Source: Clostridia bacterium
Lineage (GTDB): Bacteria; Bacillota; Clostridia; UBA1212; UBA1255
Assembly: GCA_016287565.1 (NCBI GenBank)
Contig: JAEFAM010000004.1
Span: forward strand, 1 to 64,000
Length of the DNA: 64,000 nt
Reading direction: 5' to 3'
The position numbers and the translations under genes were made by a program. Positions 34,928 to 44,285 of this stretch are shown here, piece after piece. The notes under the pieces are model-generated. The model had not been told where the DNA came from. It saw only the letters and a list, made by a program, of their open reading frames with translations, and did not search any database. Numbering within the stretch: the first letter of the stretch is position 1; each line of letters begins with the position of its first letter.

Positions 34928-36526
34928 ATGACTGACCCTGCAGAAAAAACGCGGGACCTGACGGAGAACGCGAATCGGCCGTATGCTCTTGAACTTAAAG
35001 GCGTTTCGAAGGCGTTCGGCTCGATACAGGCGAATTATAAAGTTGATCTTCAGCTGAAACACGGCGAGATCCTTGCCCTTCTGGGCGAAAACGGATCCGG
35101 AAAGACCACGCTCATGAATATGGTCGCCGGCATCTATTTCCCGGACGAAGGGCAGATATTTGTTGACGGAGAAGAAGTTGTAATAGGTTCTCCGAGAGAC
35201 GCGTACAAGTATAAGATCGGTATGATCCACCAGCATTTCAAGCTGGTAGATCTGTTTTCCGCTGCGGAAAACGTTGTCCTGGGCGTCAACGACGGCTCCA
35301 GGTACAGCATTAAAGAAGTCAACGAGCGCGTACGGCAGATAGCTGACCGGTACGGTTTTAATATAAATCCCAAAGACAAGATCCACGAGATGTCCGTTTC
35401 CCAGAAACAGACCGTGGAGATACTTAAAGTCCTTTACAGAGGCGCGGAGATACTGATCCTGGACGAACCCACCGCGGTGTTGACGCCCCAGGAGACGGAA
35501 GTGCTGTTTTCGGTGCTGCGCCAGATGAAGGCGGACGGCAAATCAATCGTTATAATCACCCACAAGCTTCACGAGGTGCTGGCGATCTCCGACAGAGTCG
35601 CGGTGCTGAGGAAGGGCGAACATATTGCCACGGTCAACACGGCGGAGAGTACGGAGAGTTCTCTTACCGAGATGATGGTGGGCAAAAAGGTGTCGCTGAA
35701 CATTGACCGCACCGAGCCCCACGATACCGCTGAGCGGCTGGTGGTGAAAGGCCTTTCCGGGCACAATCCCGAGGGGCTAAAGGTCCTTGACGACGTTTCG
35801 TTTACGGCGTTCGGCGGCGAGATACTGGGCATCGCGGGTATCGCGGGCAGTGGTCAAAGGGAACTGCTGGAGGCCGTGGCAGGCATATACAGCCCGGACG
35901 AAGGCGAGATCACCTACATAGAGCCCAAGAACGGGGACCGGGTCAATCTCCGCAAAAAGACGCCTCTTCAGATACGCGAGCTGGGAGTGCGGCTTTCCTT
36001 CGTGCCCGAGGACCGTCTGGGCATGGGCCTGGTGGGCAGCATGGACATCACGGACAACGTCATGCTCCGCAGCTACCGTTCCGGCCGCACGATATTGCTG
36101 AACCGCAACGATCCCAAAAAACTGGCCGAAGATATTGTCCGCGACCTCGAAGTTGCTACGCCGAACCTCCGGACTCCCGTCAGGAGATTGTCCGGCGGCA
36201 ACGTACAGAAAGTGCTGGTGGGGCGTGAGATCGCCTCCGCTCCTTCAGTACTCATGGCCGCGTACCCCGTGAGAGGCCTTGACATAAACTCCTCCTACGC
36301 CATCTACAACCTGCTCAACGATCAGAAAGAGCGGGGAGTGGCCGTGATCTTCGTAGGAGAAGACCTGGACGTGCTGATCGAGCTGTGCGATCGGATACTG
36401 GTCATCAACTCCGGCAGGGTCACCGGGATCGTCGACGCCCGCACCACCGACAAGGAGACCGTGGGCTTCCTTATGACCAAGTCGGACGACAGGCCGAAAT
36501 CGGATGAGAGGGGTGGAAACAGCTGA
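34928..36526 (+). CDS. Nucleoside ABC importer ATPase (two ATPase domains)
   Basis: The protein has 532 residues from the ATG at 34928, 7 nt after GGAGGG. Domain 1 (about 20-260) has Walker A GENGSGKTT, signature MSVSQKQTVEI and Walker B LILDEPTAVL. Domain 2 has a degenerate start (GIAGSGQRELLEAVAG), signature LSGGNVQKVLVGRE and the altered Walker B VLMAAYPVRGLD, as is normal in the NupO/YufO group. It energises uptake by the two permeases below, with which it overlaps. Confidence 0.93.
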   Translation: MTDPAEKTRDLTENANRPYALELKGVSKAFGSIQANYKVDLQLKHGEILALLGENGSGKTTLMNMVAGIYFPDEGQIFVDGEEVVIGSPRDAYKYKIGMIHQHFKLVDLFSAAENVVLGVNDGSRYSIKEVNERVRQIADRYGFNINPKDKIHEMSVSQKQTVEILKVLYRGAEILILDEPTAVLTPQETEVLFSVLRQMKADGKSIVIITHKLHEVLAISDRVAVLRKGEHIATVNTAESTESSLTEMMVGKKVSLNIDRTEPHDTAERLVVKGLSGHNPEGLKVLDDVSFTAFGGEILGIAGIAGSGQRELLEAVAGIYSPDEGEITYIEPKNGDRVNLRKKTPLQIRELGVRLSFVPEDRLGMGLVGSMDITDNVMLRSYRSGRTILLNRNDPKKLAEDIVRDLEVATPNLRTPVRRLSGGNVQKVLVGREIASAPSVLMAAYPVRGLDINSSYAIYNLLNDQKERGVAVIFVGEDLDVLIELCDRILVINSGRVTGIVDARTTDKETVGFLMTKSDDRPKSDERGGNS

Positions 36527-37806
36527 TGAGTTCATATAACGTAATAAAACACGAGGTTTCTAAAGAACCGCTTATCCACATTACGAAAAACAGCGCCATG
36601 CCTTTCTGGAAGTCGTTTCTGATCAGAGCCGCGGCGGTGGCCATCGCCTTCCTGCTCTGCTCGATATTGTCGTACCTGATGATCGGCGCCAATCCGCTGG
36701 AGTTCCTGAAGACCTTCTGGGACGGCAACTTCGGCATCAACGCGGCGGCCAGCAAGATCGTTATCTGGAAGCTGGCGAAAGACACGGCGGTGCTGCTGTG
36801 CATTGCCCTGGCAATAACTCCCGCGTTCCGCATGAAATTCTGGAACATCGGCGCCGAAGGCCAGGTGCTCATCGGGGCGCTGGCGGCGGTGGCCGTGGTA
36901 TATTACAGCGGCGACAAGTTCCCTGACTGGCTCCTCTTCCTGTTTATGCTACTGGCTGCGGTGGCCGCGGGCATCGTCTGGGCCGTGATCCCGGCAATAT
37001 TCAAAGCCATCTGGAACTCAAACGAGACGCTGTTCACCCTGATGATGAACTACGCCGCCACGTATTTCGTAGCGTTCTGCCTGGTGAAATGGACTCCCGA
37101 CGGCTCCAGCACACTGGGCGAACTTAAGAGAGGCCACCTGCCCTCCATAGGCCACCCGTACCTTCTGCTGATCCTGACGGTGCTGCTCATCACGGGACTG
37201 CTGTTCGTCTACCTGTATTACAGCAAGCAGGGCTACGAGATTTCGGTGGTAGGTGAGAGCCAGCGCACCGCCAAATATATCGGCATCAACGTTAAGAAAG
37301 TCATCATCCGGACCATGACGCTGTCCGGCGCCCTTTGCGGCCTCACCGGTTTCATGATCGTTGCCGCGCTGGACCATTCCGTTACCACCACCACGGTGGG
37401 CGGCCGCGGATTTACGGCAATAATCGTTTCCTGGATGGCCAAGTTCAACCCGCTGGTGATGATCGGCGTGGCGTTCCTGATCGTTTTCCTGAACCAGGGC
37501 GCGAACCGCCTGGCAACGAATTTCCGCGTGGGCAAGGCGTTCCCGGATCTCGTAGTCGGCGTGATCATTTTCTTCGTGATCGGCTGCGAATTCTTCATCA
37601 GATATAAGGTGCACATCCGCAGGAAGGCTCCCGCGGCTGCGTCTGTTTCGGGCAACGTCGCCGAAGGCATATCGGAAAGCGGCGAAGGGTCCGGCGGCGG
37701 AGGCGGAGACGGAAGCGGAGTCGTCGAAGCTTCCGGAGAGGCCCGTTCGGACGAGGCCGTCAACGAGACCGTCAATGATACCGAAAAGGAGGGCAACGCA
37801 AAATGA
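36526..37806 (+). CDS. Nucleoside ABC importer permease 1
   Basis: The protein has 426 residues; its ATG shares one base with the ATPase stop. It has about ten hydrophobic helices with the BPD_transp_2 pattern (NIGAEGQVLIGALAA, NETLFTLMMNYAATY, GRGFTAIIVSWMAKFNP). It resembles NupP/YufP. The last 55 residues are a cytoplasmic low-complexity tail rich in Gly, Ser and Glu (GSGGGGGDGSG) that the family normally lacks. Confidence 0.92.
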   Translation: MSSYNVIKHEVSKEPLIHITKNSAMPFWKSFLIRAAAVAIAFLLCSILSYLMIGANPLEFLKTFWDGNFGINAAASKIVIWKLAKDTAVLLCIALAITPAFRMKFWNIGAEGQVLIGALAAVAVVYYSGDKFPDWLLFLFMLLAAVAAGIVWAVIPAIFKAIWNSNETLFTLMMNYAATYFVAFCLVKWTPDGSSTLGELKRGHLPSIGHPYLLLILTVLLITGLLFVYLYYSKQGYEISVVGESQRTAKYIGINVKKVIIRTMTLSGALCGLTGFMIVAALDHSVTTTTVGGRGFTAIIVSWMAKFNPLVMIGVAFLIVFLNQGANRLATNFRVGKAFPDLVVGVIIFFVIGCEFFIRYKVHIRRKAPAAASVSGNVAEGISESGEGSGGGGGDGSGVVEASGEARSDEAVNETVNDTEKEGNAK

Positions 37807-38759
37807 TCGTTTTTGAATTCCTTTTAAACGCGCTCGCCATCGGCATCACGTTCCTCTACGGCTCAATGGGTGAGACCATCACCGAAAAAGCCGGCCACCT
37901 GAACCTCGGTATCCCCGGCATCATGTCCGTAGGTTCCGCCTGCGGCTGCGCCGTGCTCAACGTACTGTGCCGCGACGGCTGCCCGGTGCATCCCGTCCTT
38001 ATCGTAATACTCGCCCTGCTGGCCACCCTTGCGGGCGGAGCGCTGATGGGGCTGCTGTACAGCTTCCTTGCCGTATCACTCCGTTCGAACCAGAACGTGA
38101 CCGGTCTGGCAATGACCATTTTCGGCGTGGGCCTGGCCAAGTTCATATTCGCGAAGCTGGAAGTCGACGGCGTGTTCTACACCCGCTCCACCAAATATTT
38201 CCGCTTCCCCTTCGCCAACACCACCTCTTCGCTCCAGTACATCGGCATACTGGTGTTCCTGGGGATCGCGCTGGCAATAGTATCCTCCGTCGTGTTGTCC
38301 CGCACCCGCGTGGGGCTGCACCTGAGGGCCGTGGGCGAGAGCCCGGCAACTGCGGACGCGGCGGGCATCAACGTAACGAAATACAAATATATTGCCACTA
38401 TAATCGGTTCGGCCATTGCCGCGCTGGGCGGCCTGTTCTACATCGTGGACTTCCAGGGCTCCCAGGAAGCGTATCTGACGGTGGAAGCGATGGGCTGGCT
38501 GAGCGTTGCCCTGGTCATATTCTCCACCTGGAGGCCCTACGTGAGCATTTTCGGATCTTTCGTGTTCGGCGTGCTCTACATCCTCGGCTCCTACCTGCCG
38601 TCCTTCGGGCTTAAGGTGGATATGGCAACGTCGAACCTCATCAAGACGCTGCCTTACGTCGTGACGATAATCGTTCTGATCATCACCAGTATCCGGAACA
38701 GGCCCGAGAACCAGCCTCCGGCCTCGCTGGGCGTGTCATATTTCAGAGAGGACAGATGA
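37803..38759 (+). CDS. Nucleoside ABC importer permease 2
   Basis: The protein has 318 residues and overlaps permease 1 by 4 nt (ATGA). It has the matching permease pattern: GSMGETITEKAGHLNLGIPGIM, SLRSNQNVTGLAMTIFG, RAVGESPATADAAGINV and GWLSVALVIFSTWRP. It resembles NupQ/YufQ and pairs with permease 1. Its stop overlaps the start of the phosphodiester glycosidase gene. Confidence 0.92.
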   Translation: MIVFEFLLNALAIGITFLYGSMGETITEKAGHLNLGIPGIMSVGSACGCAVLNVLCRDGCPVHPVLIVILALLATLAGGALMGLLYSFLAVSLRSNQNVTGLAMTIFGVGLAKFIFAKLEVDGVFYTRSTKYFRFPFANTTSSLQYIGILVFLGIALAIVSSVVLSRTRVGLHLRAVGESPATADAAGINVTKYKYIATIIGSAIAALGGLFYIVDFQGSQEAYLTVEAMGWLSVALVIFSTWRPYVSIFGSFVFGVLYILGSYLPSFGLKVDMATSNLIKTLPYVVTIIVLIITSIRNRPENQPPASLGVSYFREDR

Positions 38760-41236
38760 CATTGAAATCGACCTTTATAGTCAGAAAAGCTGCGGCGCTG
38801 TTTTTATGCGCCGCTTTGTTTCTCACGGTCGCCTCCGTTTCCGCGGCGGACGATCTTCCGAAGCTCAGCGGCGAATCTGCCCGCACCGTGAAAGAGCTGT
38901 ACAACGGCGTGACGCTGACCTCCGTGACAACGCCTTCGGGTTCCGCGTACGGATACCAGAACTTCAACATCGTCAGTTTCGACCTGGCCCAGCGCGATCT
39001 GTACCTGGAGACGTTCTACTACAACAATGACGCCAGGCGGCTCAATACGGTTGCCAACGACATCACCCAGTACAACCAGACGCACCCGGGGAAGACGGCT
39101 ATCGCGGCGGTCAACGGCGATATGTGGATGGTTGCCTACGCCCATGCCCGGATCGAGGGCAGCGGCACGTCCTACGGCGGGTACAGCGACGCGGTGGTCA
39201 AAAAAGAATTGACCGTATCCCGGTCCTACAACGTAGTCGACGGCGAGATATTCACTTCCGGCACCATCGAGCAGGAAACGCCTTACGCCGGAACGGCCTG
39301 GGCTTTCGGTATCACCGACGATTTTGTCCCGCTGCTGGGCCAGCCGGTGGTGGATATCAAGGCCACGGACCTTACGAATTCCGCCACGATGAATATTGAC
39401 GGAGTGAACCGCCTGCCCGCAAACAACGCCATCGTTATGTACACCGACCGGGTCATGAGCACCTACACCGGGTTCGCCCTGGACGACGCATACGAGATCC
39501 TGCTGGAATTCGACAGCGACTATAAACCTGCCCACGGCATGGACGTGACCGGCACGGTGAAGGCGATATACAGCCCCGAAAACGGCGTAAATCCCGGCAA
39601 GATCAATGAAAAGCAGATGGTGTTGACCGCCAGAGGTTCGGCCAAGATCGCCGCCATCAAGAAGTTCGCCGTGGGAGACAGGATCAACATAACGTTGTCC
39701 GTCACCGACCTTCAGGGCAATACCGAGCAGTGGCGCCGGGTGACCAACTCCGTGGGCGGCAATATCGTTTACGTCCAGAACGGCGTGCTTACGGGCGCCG
39801 GGCTGGAGAGCGGCTATCCCACCACGCTGCTGGGCTACGACAATTCCGGAAAGCTCATCATGCTTACGATGAACGGCCGGGGCCAGGGAGGCACCGGTGG
39901 CAGCGGAGCGAGGCTGGCGCAGCTGTGCAGAGATCTGAACCTCTACAACGCGTTCATTCTTGACGGAGGCGGGTCCATGACGATGGTGGTGAACGACGGC
40001 ACCAAATACACGCCGGTGAGCCACGCCGTTGACAGCAACGGAACGTCCTACCGCACGGTGAACAACGCGGTCATTCTTGCCCACGGCCCGGAGCGCGCGG
40101 CCCAGGGCGAGTTCGAGATCGAGCTGCCCATCGAAGTGACTGACCCGCTGAACATCAGCTTCCCGTCTTCGGGGTACGTGAAGTCGCTGATCTCCGGGGA
40201 GAACCAGGCCATGTCGGGCTGGGAGGACGGCTGCCTGAAGCTGACGGGTTACAAGATGAACCAGACGGCGGGGATGGCGGATCCGTACGTGAGCCTGAGC
40301 TATCAGAACATCAAGAAGACCGTCAGCGCGGGTACGTACAAGTACATCACGCTGGTGTACAAGATGCCTACGACCAACGCGGGCAAAAGCTATTATACGG
40401 AGCTGTTCTGCCAGTGCGAGGGCAGGGGAGCCGAGGGGGGCCAGAGCGTGCTTGCTGCAACCCGGGCAACGGACCGGTACGAGTACGTGACCTTTAATGC
40501 TTCTACGCTGAGCAAGTGGAAGGGGACGATCACCGGGCTGCGCATCGACTTTTTCGCGGGCAACAGTCCGAATTTGAGGGACGGGGACGTTATGTACGTG
40601 CACAACGTCATCCTTTCGAAGACCGCGTCGGATGCCAAGGCCGAGGCGTCGGCCATCGTGAACGAGCTCAACGGCGACGAACCGGCGACTCCCACGCCTA
40701 CGGTTAAGCCTACCGCGACGCCTACGCCTGCGCCTACGGCTACTCCGACTCCTGCTCCGACCCGGACTCCTACAAAGGCGCCTACCGAGGTGCCCACGGC
40801 AACGCCGGCTCTCACTAAAGCGCCTACCGCAACGCCTACGGCCGAACCTACGGCGACACCCACTTTAGAGCCAACAGCCACGCCTACCGAGGAACCCACG
40901 GCCGAGCCCACGGCAATTCCGACCGAGACGCCTACCGAGGAGCCTGCCGCCGAACCCACCGAAGTCCCGACAGAGGAACCCCCGGCAACGGCCGTTCCCA
41001 CCGCCGATCCCACCGAAATTCCACCTACCGAGGCGCCTTCGCCCGTCGTTACCATGGACAATGTCACGGCAGTTCCGGAGCCCACCGATCCGCCTGAAGA
41101 CAAGTCGGAAAAGTCCTCCGGCAAGCTTCTCTCCGACGCCGCCTCCATTGCCATCGCAGTCGGTGCGGTCCTGATCCTGGCAATGATCCTGGTCACCCTC
41201 GTTATCGTCCGCAGGAACAGGAAGAACAAAAAATAA
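38756..41236 (+). CDS. Surface-anchored phosphodiester glycosidase (NAGPA domain)
   Basis: The protein has 826 residues and overlaps the permease stop by 4 nt, so it is co-translated. A signal peptide (about 1-30, ending VSAADD) is followed by a NAGPA domain (about 60-445): AAVNGDMWMV near 122, a long beta-rich part and FILDGGGSMTMVV near residue 400. A second beta domain (about 470-620) follows. About 120 residues of PT repeats (TPTPAPTATPTPAPT) form a wall-spanning stalk, then a hydrophobic helix (about 795-818) and RRNRKNKK. NAGPA enzymes cleave phosphodiester-linked sugars; wall teichoic acid or capsule is a possible substrate. Confidence 0.85.
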   Translation: MTLKSTFIVRKAAALFLCAALFLTVASVSAADDLPKLSGESARTVKELYNGVTLTSVTTPSGSAYGYQNFNIVSFDLAQRDLYLETFYYNNDARRLNTVANDITQYNQTHPGKTAIAAVNGDMWMVAYAHARIEGSGTSYGGYSDAVVKKELTVSRSYNVVDGEIFTSGTIEQETPYAGTAWAFGITDDFVPLLGQPVVDIKATDLTNSATMNIDGVNRLPANNAIVMYTDRVMSTYTGFALDDAYEILLEFDSDYKPAHGMDVTGTVKAIYSPENGVNPGKINEKQMVLTARGSAKIAAIKKFAVGDRINITLSVTDLQGNTEQWRRVTNSVGGNIVYVQNGVLTGAGLESGYPTTLLGYDNSGKLIMLTMNGRGQGGTGGSGARLAQLCRDLNLYNAFILDGGGSMTMVVNDGTKYTPVSHAVDSNGTSYRTVNNAVILAHGPERAAQGEFEIELPIEVTDPLNISFPSSGYVKSLISGENQAMSGWEDGCLKLTGYKMNQTAGMADPYVSLSYQNIKKTVSAGTYKYITLVYKMPTTNAGKSYYTELFCQCEGRGAEGGQSVLAATRATDRYEYVTFNASTLSKWKGTITGLRIDFFAGNSPNLRDGDVMYVHNVILSKTASDAKAEASAIVNELNGDEPATPTPTVKPTATPTPAPTATPTPAPTRTPTKAPTEVPTATPALTKAPTATPTAEPTATPTLEPTATPTEEPTAEPTAIPTETPTEEPAAEPTEVPTEEPPATAVPTADPTEIPPTEAPSPVVTMDNVTAVPEPTDPPEDKSEKSSGKLLSDAASIAIAVGAVLILAMILVTLVIVRRNRKNKK

Positions 41237-41268
41237 GGGGACAATATAAATAAGCTAACAGATCAAAG

Positions 41269-41311
41269 TCATCGGCAATCACGTTTTTCAGCGGGTTGCC
41301 GATGATTTTTA
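41269..41311 (+). terminator. Terminator after the phosphodiester glycosidase gene
   Basis: TCATCGGCAA (41269-41278) pairs perfectly with TTGCCGATGA (41296-41305) around a 17-nt loop, followed by TTTTT. It ends the nucleoside importer operon. Confidence 0.9.
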
Positions 41312-41325
41312 TAAAGTAACTCGAG

Positions 41326-41648
41326 CCTGCAACGGGGGACAGACCCCGGTTGCCGAACCGGCCGCGAACGAGGGACAGACTTGCGTTCGCCGCTTTTCCC
41401 GGAATTTTCGAAAAATTACAGGCATATTTCGAATATTTACGGGGAAATTCTACGGGCGGTAGAATTTCGGCAACCGGGGTCTGTCCCCCGTTGCAGGTTT
41501 AGCTCGCACGCCAGTGCGGATTTAGCTTGCCCGAAGGGCAAATTTAGCTGCGTGCCGTGCACGCAATTTAGCTCGCACGCCAGTGCGGATTTAGCTTGCC
41601 CGAAGGGCAAATTTCGCTTAAGAACGGGGACCTGTCCCCCGTTCGCGG
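41326..41648. repeat. Modular palindromic element B with a hairpin array
   Basis: Two perfect 32-bp inverted repeats (41326-41357 and 41466-41497; each contains GGGGGACAGACCCC or its complement) enclose 108 bp. Next come five small hairpins starting at 41505, 41527, 41550, 41574 and 41596, each preceded by TTTAGCT or a close variant. Three stem types occur: CGCAC/GTGCG, TTGCCC/GGGCAA and GCGTGC/GCACGC. A final near-palindrome GAACGGGGACCTGTCCCC lies near 41622. It carries no gene and is related to elements at 49642, 53611 and 9604. Confidence 0.85.
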
Positions 41649-41654
41649 CCCGGT

Positions 41655-41683
41655 TTGCGCGGCACGGCCCGAGGTGGTATAAT
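41655..41683 (+). promoter_or_regulatory. Promoter of the ABC exporter genes
   Basis: -35 TTGCGC (41655-41660), 17 bp, and -10 TATAAT (41678-41683), preceded by TGG. It starts 7 bp after the end of element B, so the element directly abuts the promoter. Confidence 0.65.
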
Positions 41684-41727
41684 TGACCCAGGACAAGCGT
41701 CGTTGACGCGCTGGAGGTAAAATCAAT

Positions 41728-42429
41728 ATGCTGAAAATCGAGAAATTGACCAAAATGTACGGCGACAAGGCAGCCGTGAAAGACCTTGACCTTCACATCG
41801 CACCGGGCGAGATATACGGCTTTATCGGCCACAACGGCGCGGGCAAGACCACCACGCTGAAGAGCGTTGCCGGCATCCTGAAATTCGACAGCGGCACGAT
41901 CACCGTCTGCGGAAAATCCATCGTGGACGATCCGGTGGAATGCAAGCGGCACATGGCGTACATCCCGGACAACCCGGACCTTTACGAGTTTATGACGGGC
42001 ATTAAATATCTGAATTTCGTTGCCGACGTTTACGGCGTCAGCGCCGCCGACAGGCAGGAGCGGATCCGCAAATACTCCGAAGCGCTGGAGCTCACCGGGT
42101 CGCTGGCACAGGGCGTGTCCGAATACTCCCACGGAATGAAGCAGAAGCTTGCCGTGATCGGAGCGCTGATCCACGAACCCGACCTGATCCTGCTGGATGA
42201 GCCCTTCGTGGGACTTGACCCGCTGGCCTCCCACACGCTCAAACAGATCATGCGAGACATATGCGACCGGGGCGGAGCAATATTCTTCTCCACCCACGTG
42301 CTGGAAGTGGCCGAAAAGCTCTGCGACAAGGTCGCCATCATCAAGAACGGACAACTCGTCAGGTCGGGGACCATGGACGAGGTGCGCGGCGACACGTCTC
42401 TTGAAGAAGTCTTCCTTGAACTGAAATGA
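41728..42429 (+). CDS. ABC transporter ATPase
   Basis: The protein has 233 residues, with TGGAGGTAAA before the ATG. Walker A is GHNGAGKTT, the signature YSHGMKQKLAV, and Walker B LILLDEPFVGLDP. This EcsA-like type drives ABC-2 export systems. The permease gene follows by 18 nt. The substrate is unknown. Confidence 0.92.
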   Translation: MLKIEKLTKMYGDKAAVKDLDLHIAPGEIYGFIGHNGAGKTTTLKSVAGILKFDSGTITVCGKSIVDDPVECKRHMAYIPDNPDLYEFMTGIKYLNFVADVYGVSAADRQERIRKYSEALELTGSLAQGVSEYSHGMKQKLAVIGALIHEPDLILLDEPFVGLDPLASHTLKQIMRDICDRGGAIFFSTHVLEVAEKLCDKVAIIKNGQLVRSGTMDEVRGDTSLEEVFLELK

Positions 42430-42447
42430 CAGGACCGGTGCGAAAAA

Positions 42448-44184
42448 ATGCTGAAAATATTACTTAAAAAACAACTTGCCGGACTGATGGCCGGCATAGT
42501 GACAAACCGCCGCACCGGCAAGCGCCGTTCCAAAGGCGCCCTGATCGGCTACCTGGTGCTGCTCCTGTTCTGCGGCCTGATGACCATGGTCTCCATTGCC
42601 GCCATGCTGTATCTATTCGCCCAGATGCTCCTCCAGGGAGATCCGCAGATCCTTACCGGTTCCGGGCAGTCCGGCGAAGAAGGCACGATACTGACGTTTT
42701 CCCAGATCCTGAAAAACGCGGAAGGCTATTCCATCCTCACGGGCAATATCGGCAAATATCCCCTCATCGACTGGGCCGGGGGCATCTATTTCATAATCGT
42801 GGGCGTCTTCACCGCCGCCATCGGCCTCATCGGAGGCATGTTCAGCACCTACTCCATACTGTACTGCGCCAAGGACAACGAGACGCTCCTGGCTATGCCT
42901 TTCAAGCCCTCGGACATCCTGCTCTCCCGCATGCTCAGCGTCTACCTGCTGCTCCTGATGTACACGCTGATCGTATTCATCCCCGGCATCGTGATCTTCT
43001 TCATATTCGTGGGATTCAGCATCCTGGTGCTGCTGAAAGCCCTGGCGATGTACCTTATGTTCACGCTGCTGATGCTGGCCATATCCTGCCTGCTGGGCTG
43101 GCTGCTGGAGATCGTTGCCGCGAAGCTGGGCGGAAAAAAGGCAGTCACCGTGATCTCCATCATCGTTGCCATGGGCGTGTATCTTCTGTTCAATCTCGGC
43201 AGGATGAAACTGATGGAAGCGTTGACCGGCGACCTGTTCGGGTTCGACGAAAAGGTCAAGACCTTCGGCTATCCCCTGTACGCCTACGCTCGCGGCTCGG
43301 TCAACGACACGGTCTCGTTCCTGCTGTTCTGCGTCATTGCCCTGGCATGCGCGGCCCTCACGTGCTTCCTCTTGTCCCGCAGCTTTATCTCGCTGATCAC
43401 TTCCAAAAAGAGCTTCAAGAAAAAAGTTTACGTGGAAAAAGCGGCCAGGACCAGATCCGTGTTCACCGCACTGTTCCGCCGCGATCTACGGCTCTACCTC
43501 ACCAACCCGATGTATCTGATGAACACCGCGCTGCTTTCGCTGCTGCTGGCGGTGGCCGCGGTAGTGCTGCTCTTCAATTACAACCAGCTCCACTATTTCA
43601 ACGCCTGGGCCTCCGAAAGCTCCGGAGAATACCTGTTCCCGCTGCTTGCCCTGCCCCTCGTCGGATTGAGCGCGTCAATGATAACCATTTCTTCCGCCTC
43701 CATCTCCATCGAGGGCAAGACGCTCTGGCTGCTCCAGAGTTTCCCCGTGGCGGGCAATCAGGTCCTCGGCTCCAAGATGCTCCTCCATATGCTGTTCGCC
43801 GGGATACCGTCTCTTATGATGGCCGTGTGCATGTCCATCGCGTTCGGATTCTCCGTTGTCGTTTCCATCGTGATCTCCGTGTCCGCGGTGCTGTTCAACC
43901 TGTTCGTGTGCTGCGTGGGTCTCACGCTGGAAGCCCGCAATCCCAAACTCGACTGGGTGGATGAATCGATGGCCGTCAAGCAGAATACGAACACGCTGTT
44001 CTCCTTCTTTGCGGGCGGCGGCCTGGCGCTGGCAATGGGAGGCATCTCCATGGTGCTCTACCTTAAATTCCACGTCCCCGGCCCGGCGCTGCTGGCGTTC
44101 CAGGCGGTGGTCACCGCGGGGCTGGCGTTCTGGTTCACCAGAGTGGCGCTCCGTCAATGGCCTCGGCTCACCGAGATAAAATAA
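42448..44184 (+). CDS. ABC-2-type export permease
   Basis: The protein has 578 residues and about 12 hydrophobic helices in two sets, separated near residues 310-355 by a basic cytoplasmic part (TSKKSFKKKVYVEKAARTR). It resembles the large putative ABC exporter permeases of Clostridia that pair with a single EcsA-like ATPase. It contains IYFIIVGVFTAAIGLIGGMF and LLAMPFKPSDILLSRML, the latter typical of the group. Confidence 0.8.
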   Translation: MLKILLKKQLAGLMAGIVTNRRTGKRRSKGALIGYLVLLLFCGLMTMVSIAAMLYLFAQMLLQGDPQILTGSGQSGEEGTILTFSQILKNAEGYSILTGNIGKYPLIDWAGGIYFIIVGVFTAAIGLIGGMFSTYSILYCAKDNETLLAMPFKPSDILLSRMLSVYLLLLMYTLIVFIPGIVIFFIFVGFSILVLLKALAMYLMFTLLMLAISCLLGWLLEIVAAKLGGKKAVTVISIIVAMGVYLLFNLGRMKLMEALTGDLFGFDEKVKTFGYPLYAYARGSVNDTVSFLLFCVIALACAALTCFLLSRSFISLITSKKSFKKKVYVEKAARTRSVFTALFRRDLRLYLTNPMYLMNTALLSLLLAVAAVVLLFNYNQLHYFNAWASESSGEYLFPLLALPLVGLSASMITISSASISIEGKTLWLLQSFPVAGNQVLGSKMLLHMLFAGIPSLMMAVCMSIAFGFSVVVSIVISVSAVLFNLFVCCVGLTLEARNPKLDWVDESMAVKQNTNTLFSFFAGGGLALAMGGISMVLYLKFHVPGPALLAFQAVVTAGLAFWFTRVALRQWPRLTEIK

Positions 44185-44285
44185 GCTTCGCCCGAGACCC
44201 GGCTGCAGGCCGGCGGGCACGTACCTTAAAACTGCCGAAACCACATAAAACGGCTGAAACGGCCCCGAATACAGGAGGGAAGATT

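Noticed and set aside
41498..41615. CRISPR array in the regularly spaced repeats
   Set aside because: The spacing is only 22-24 bp, the repeated part is TTTAGCT and the intervening parts are palindromic and shared between loci, so there are no unique spacers. No cas genes are present.
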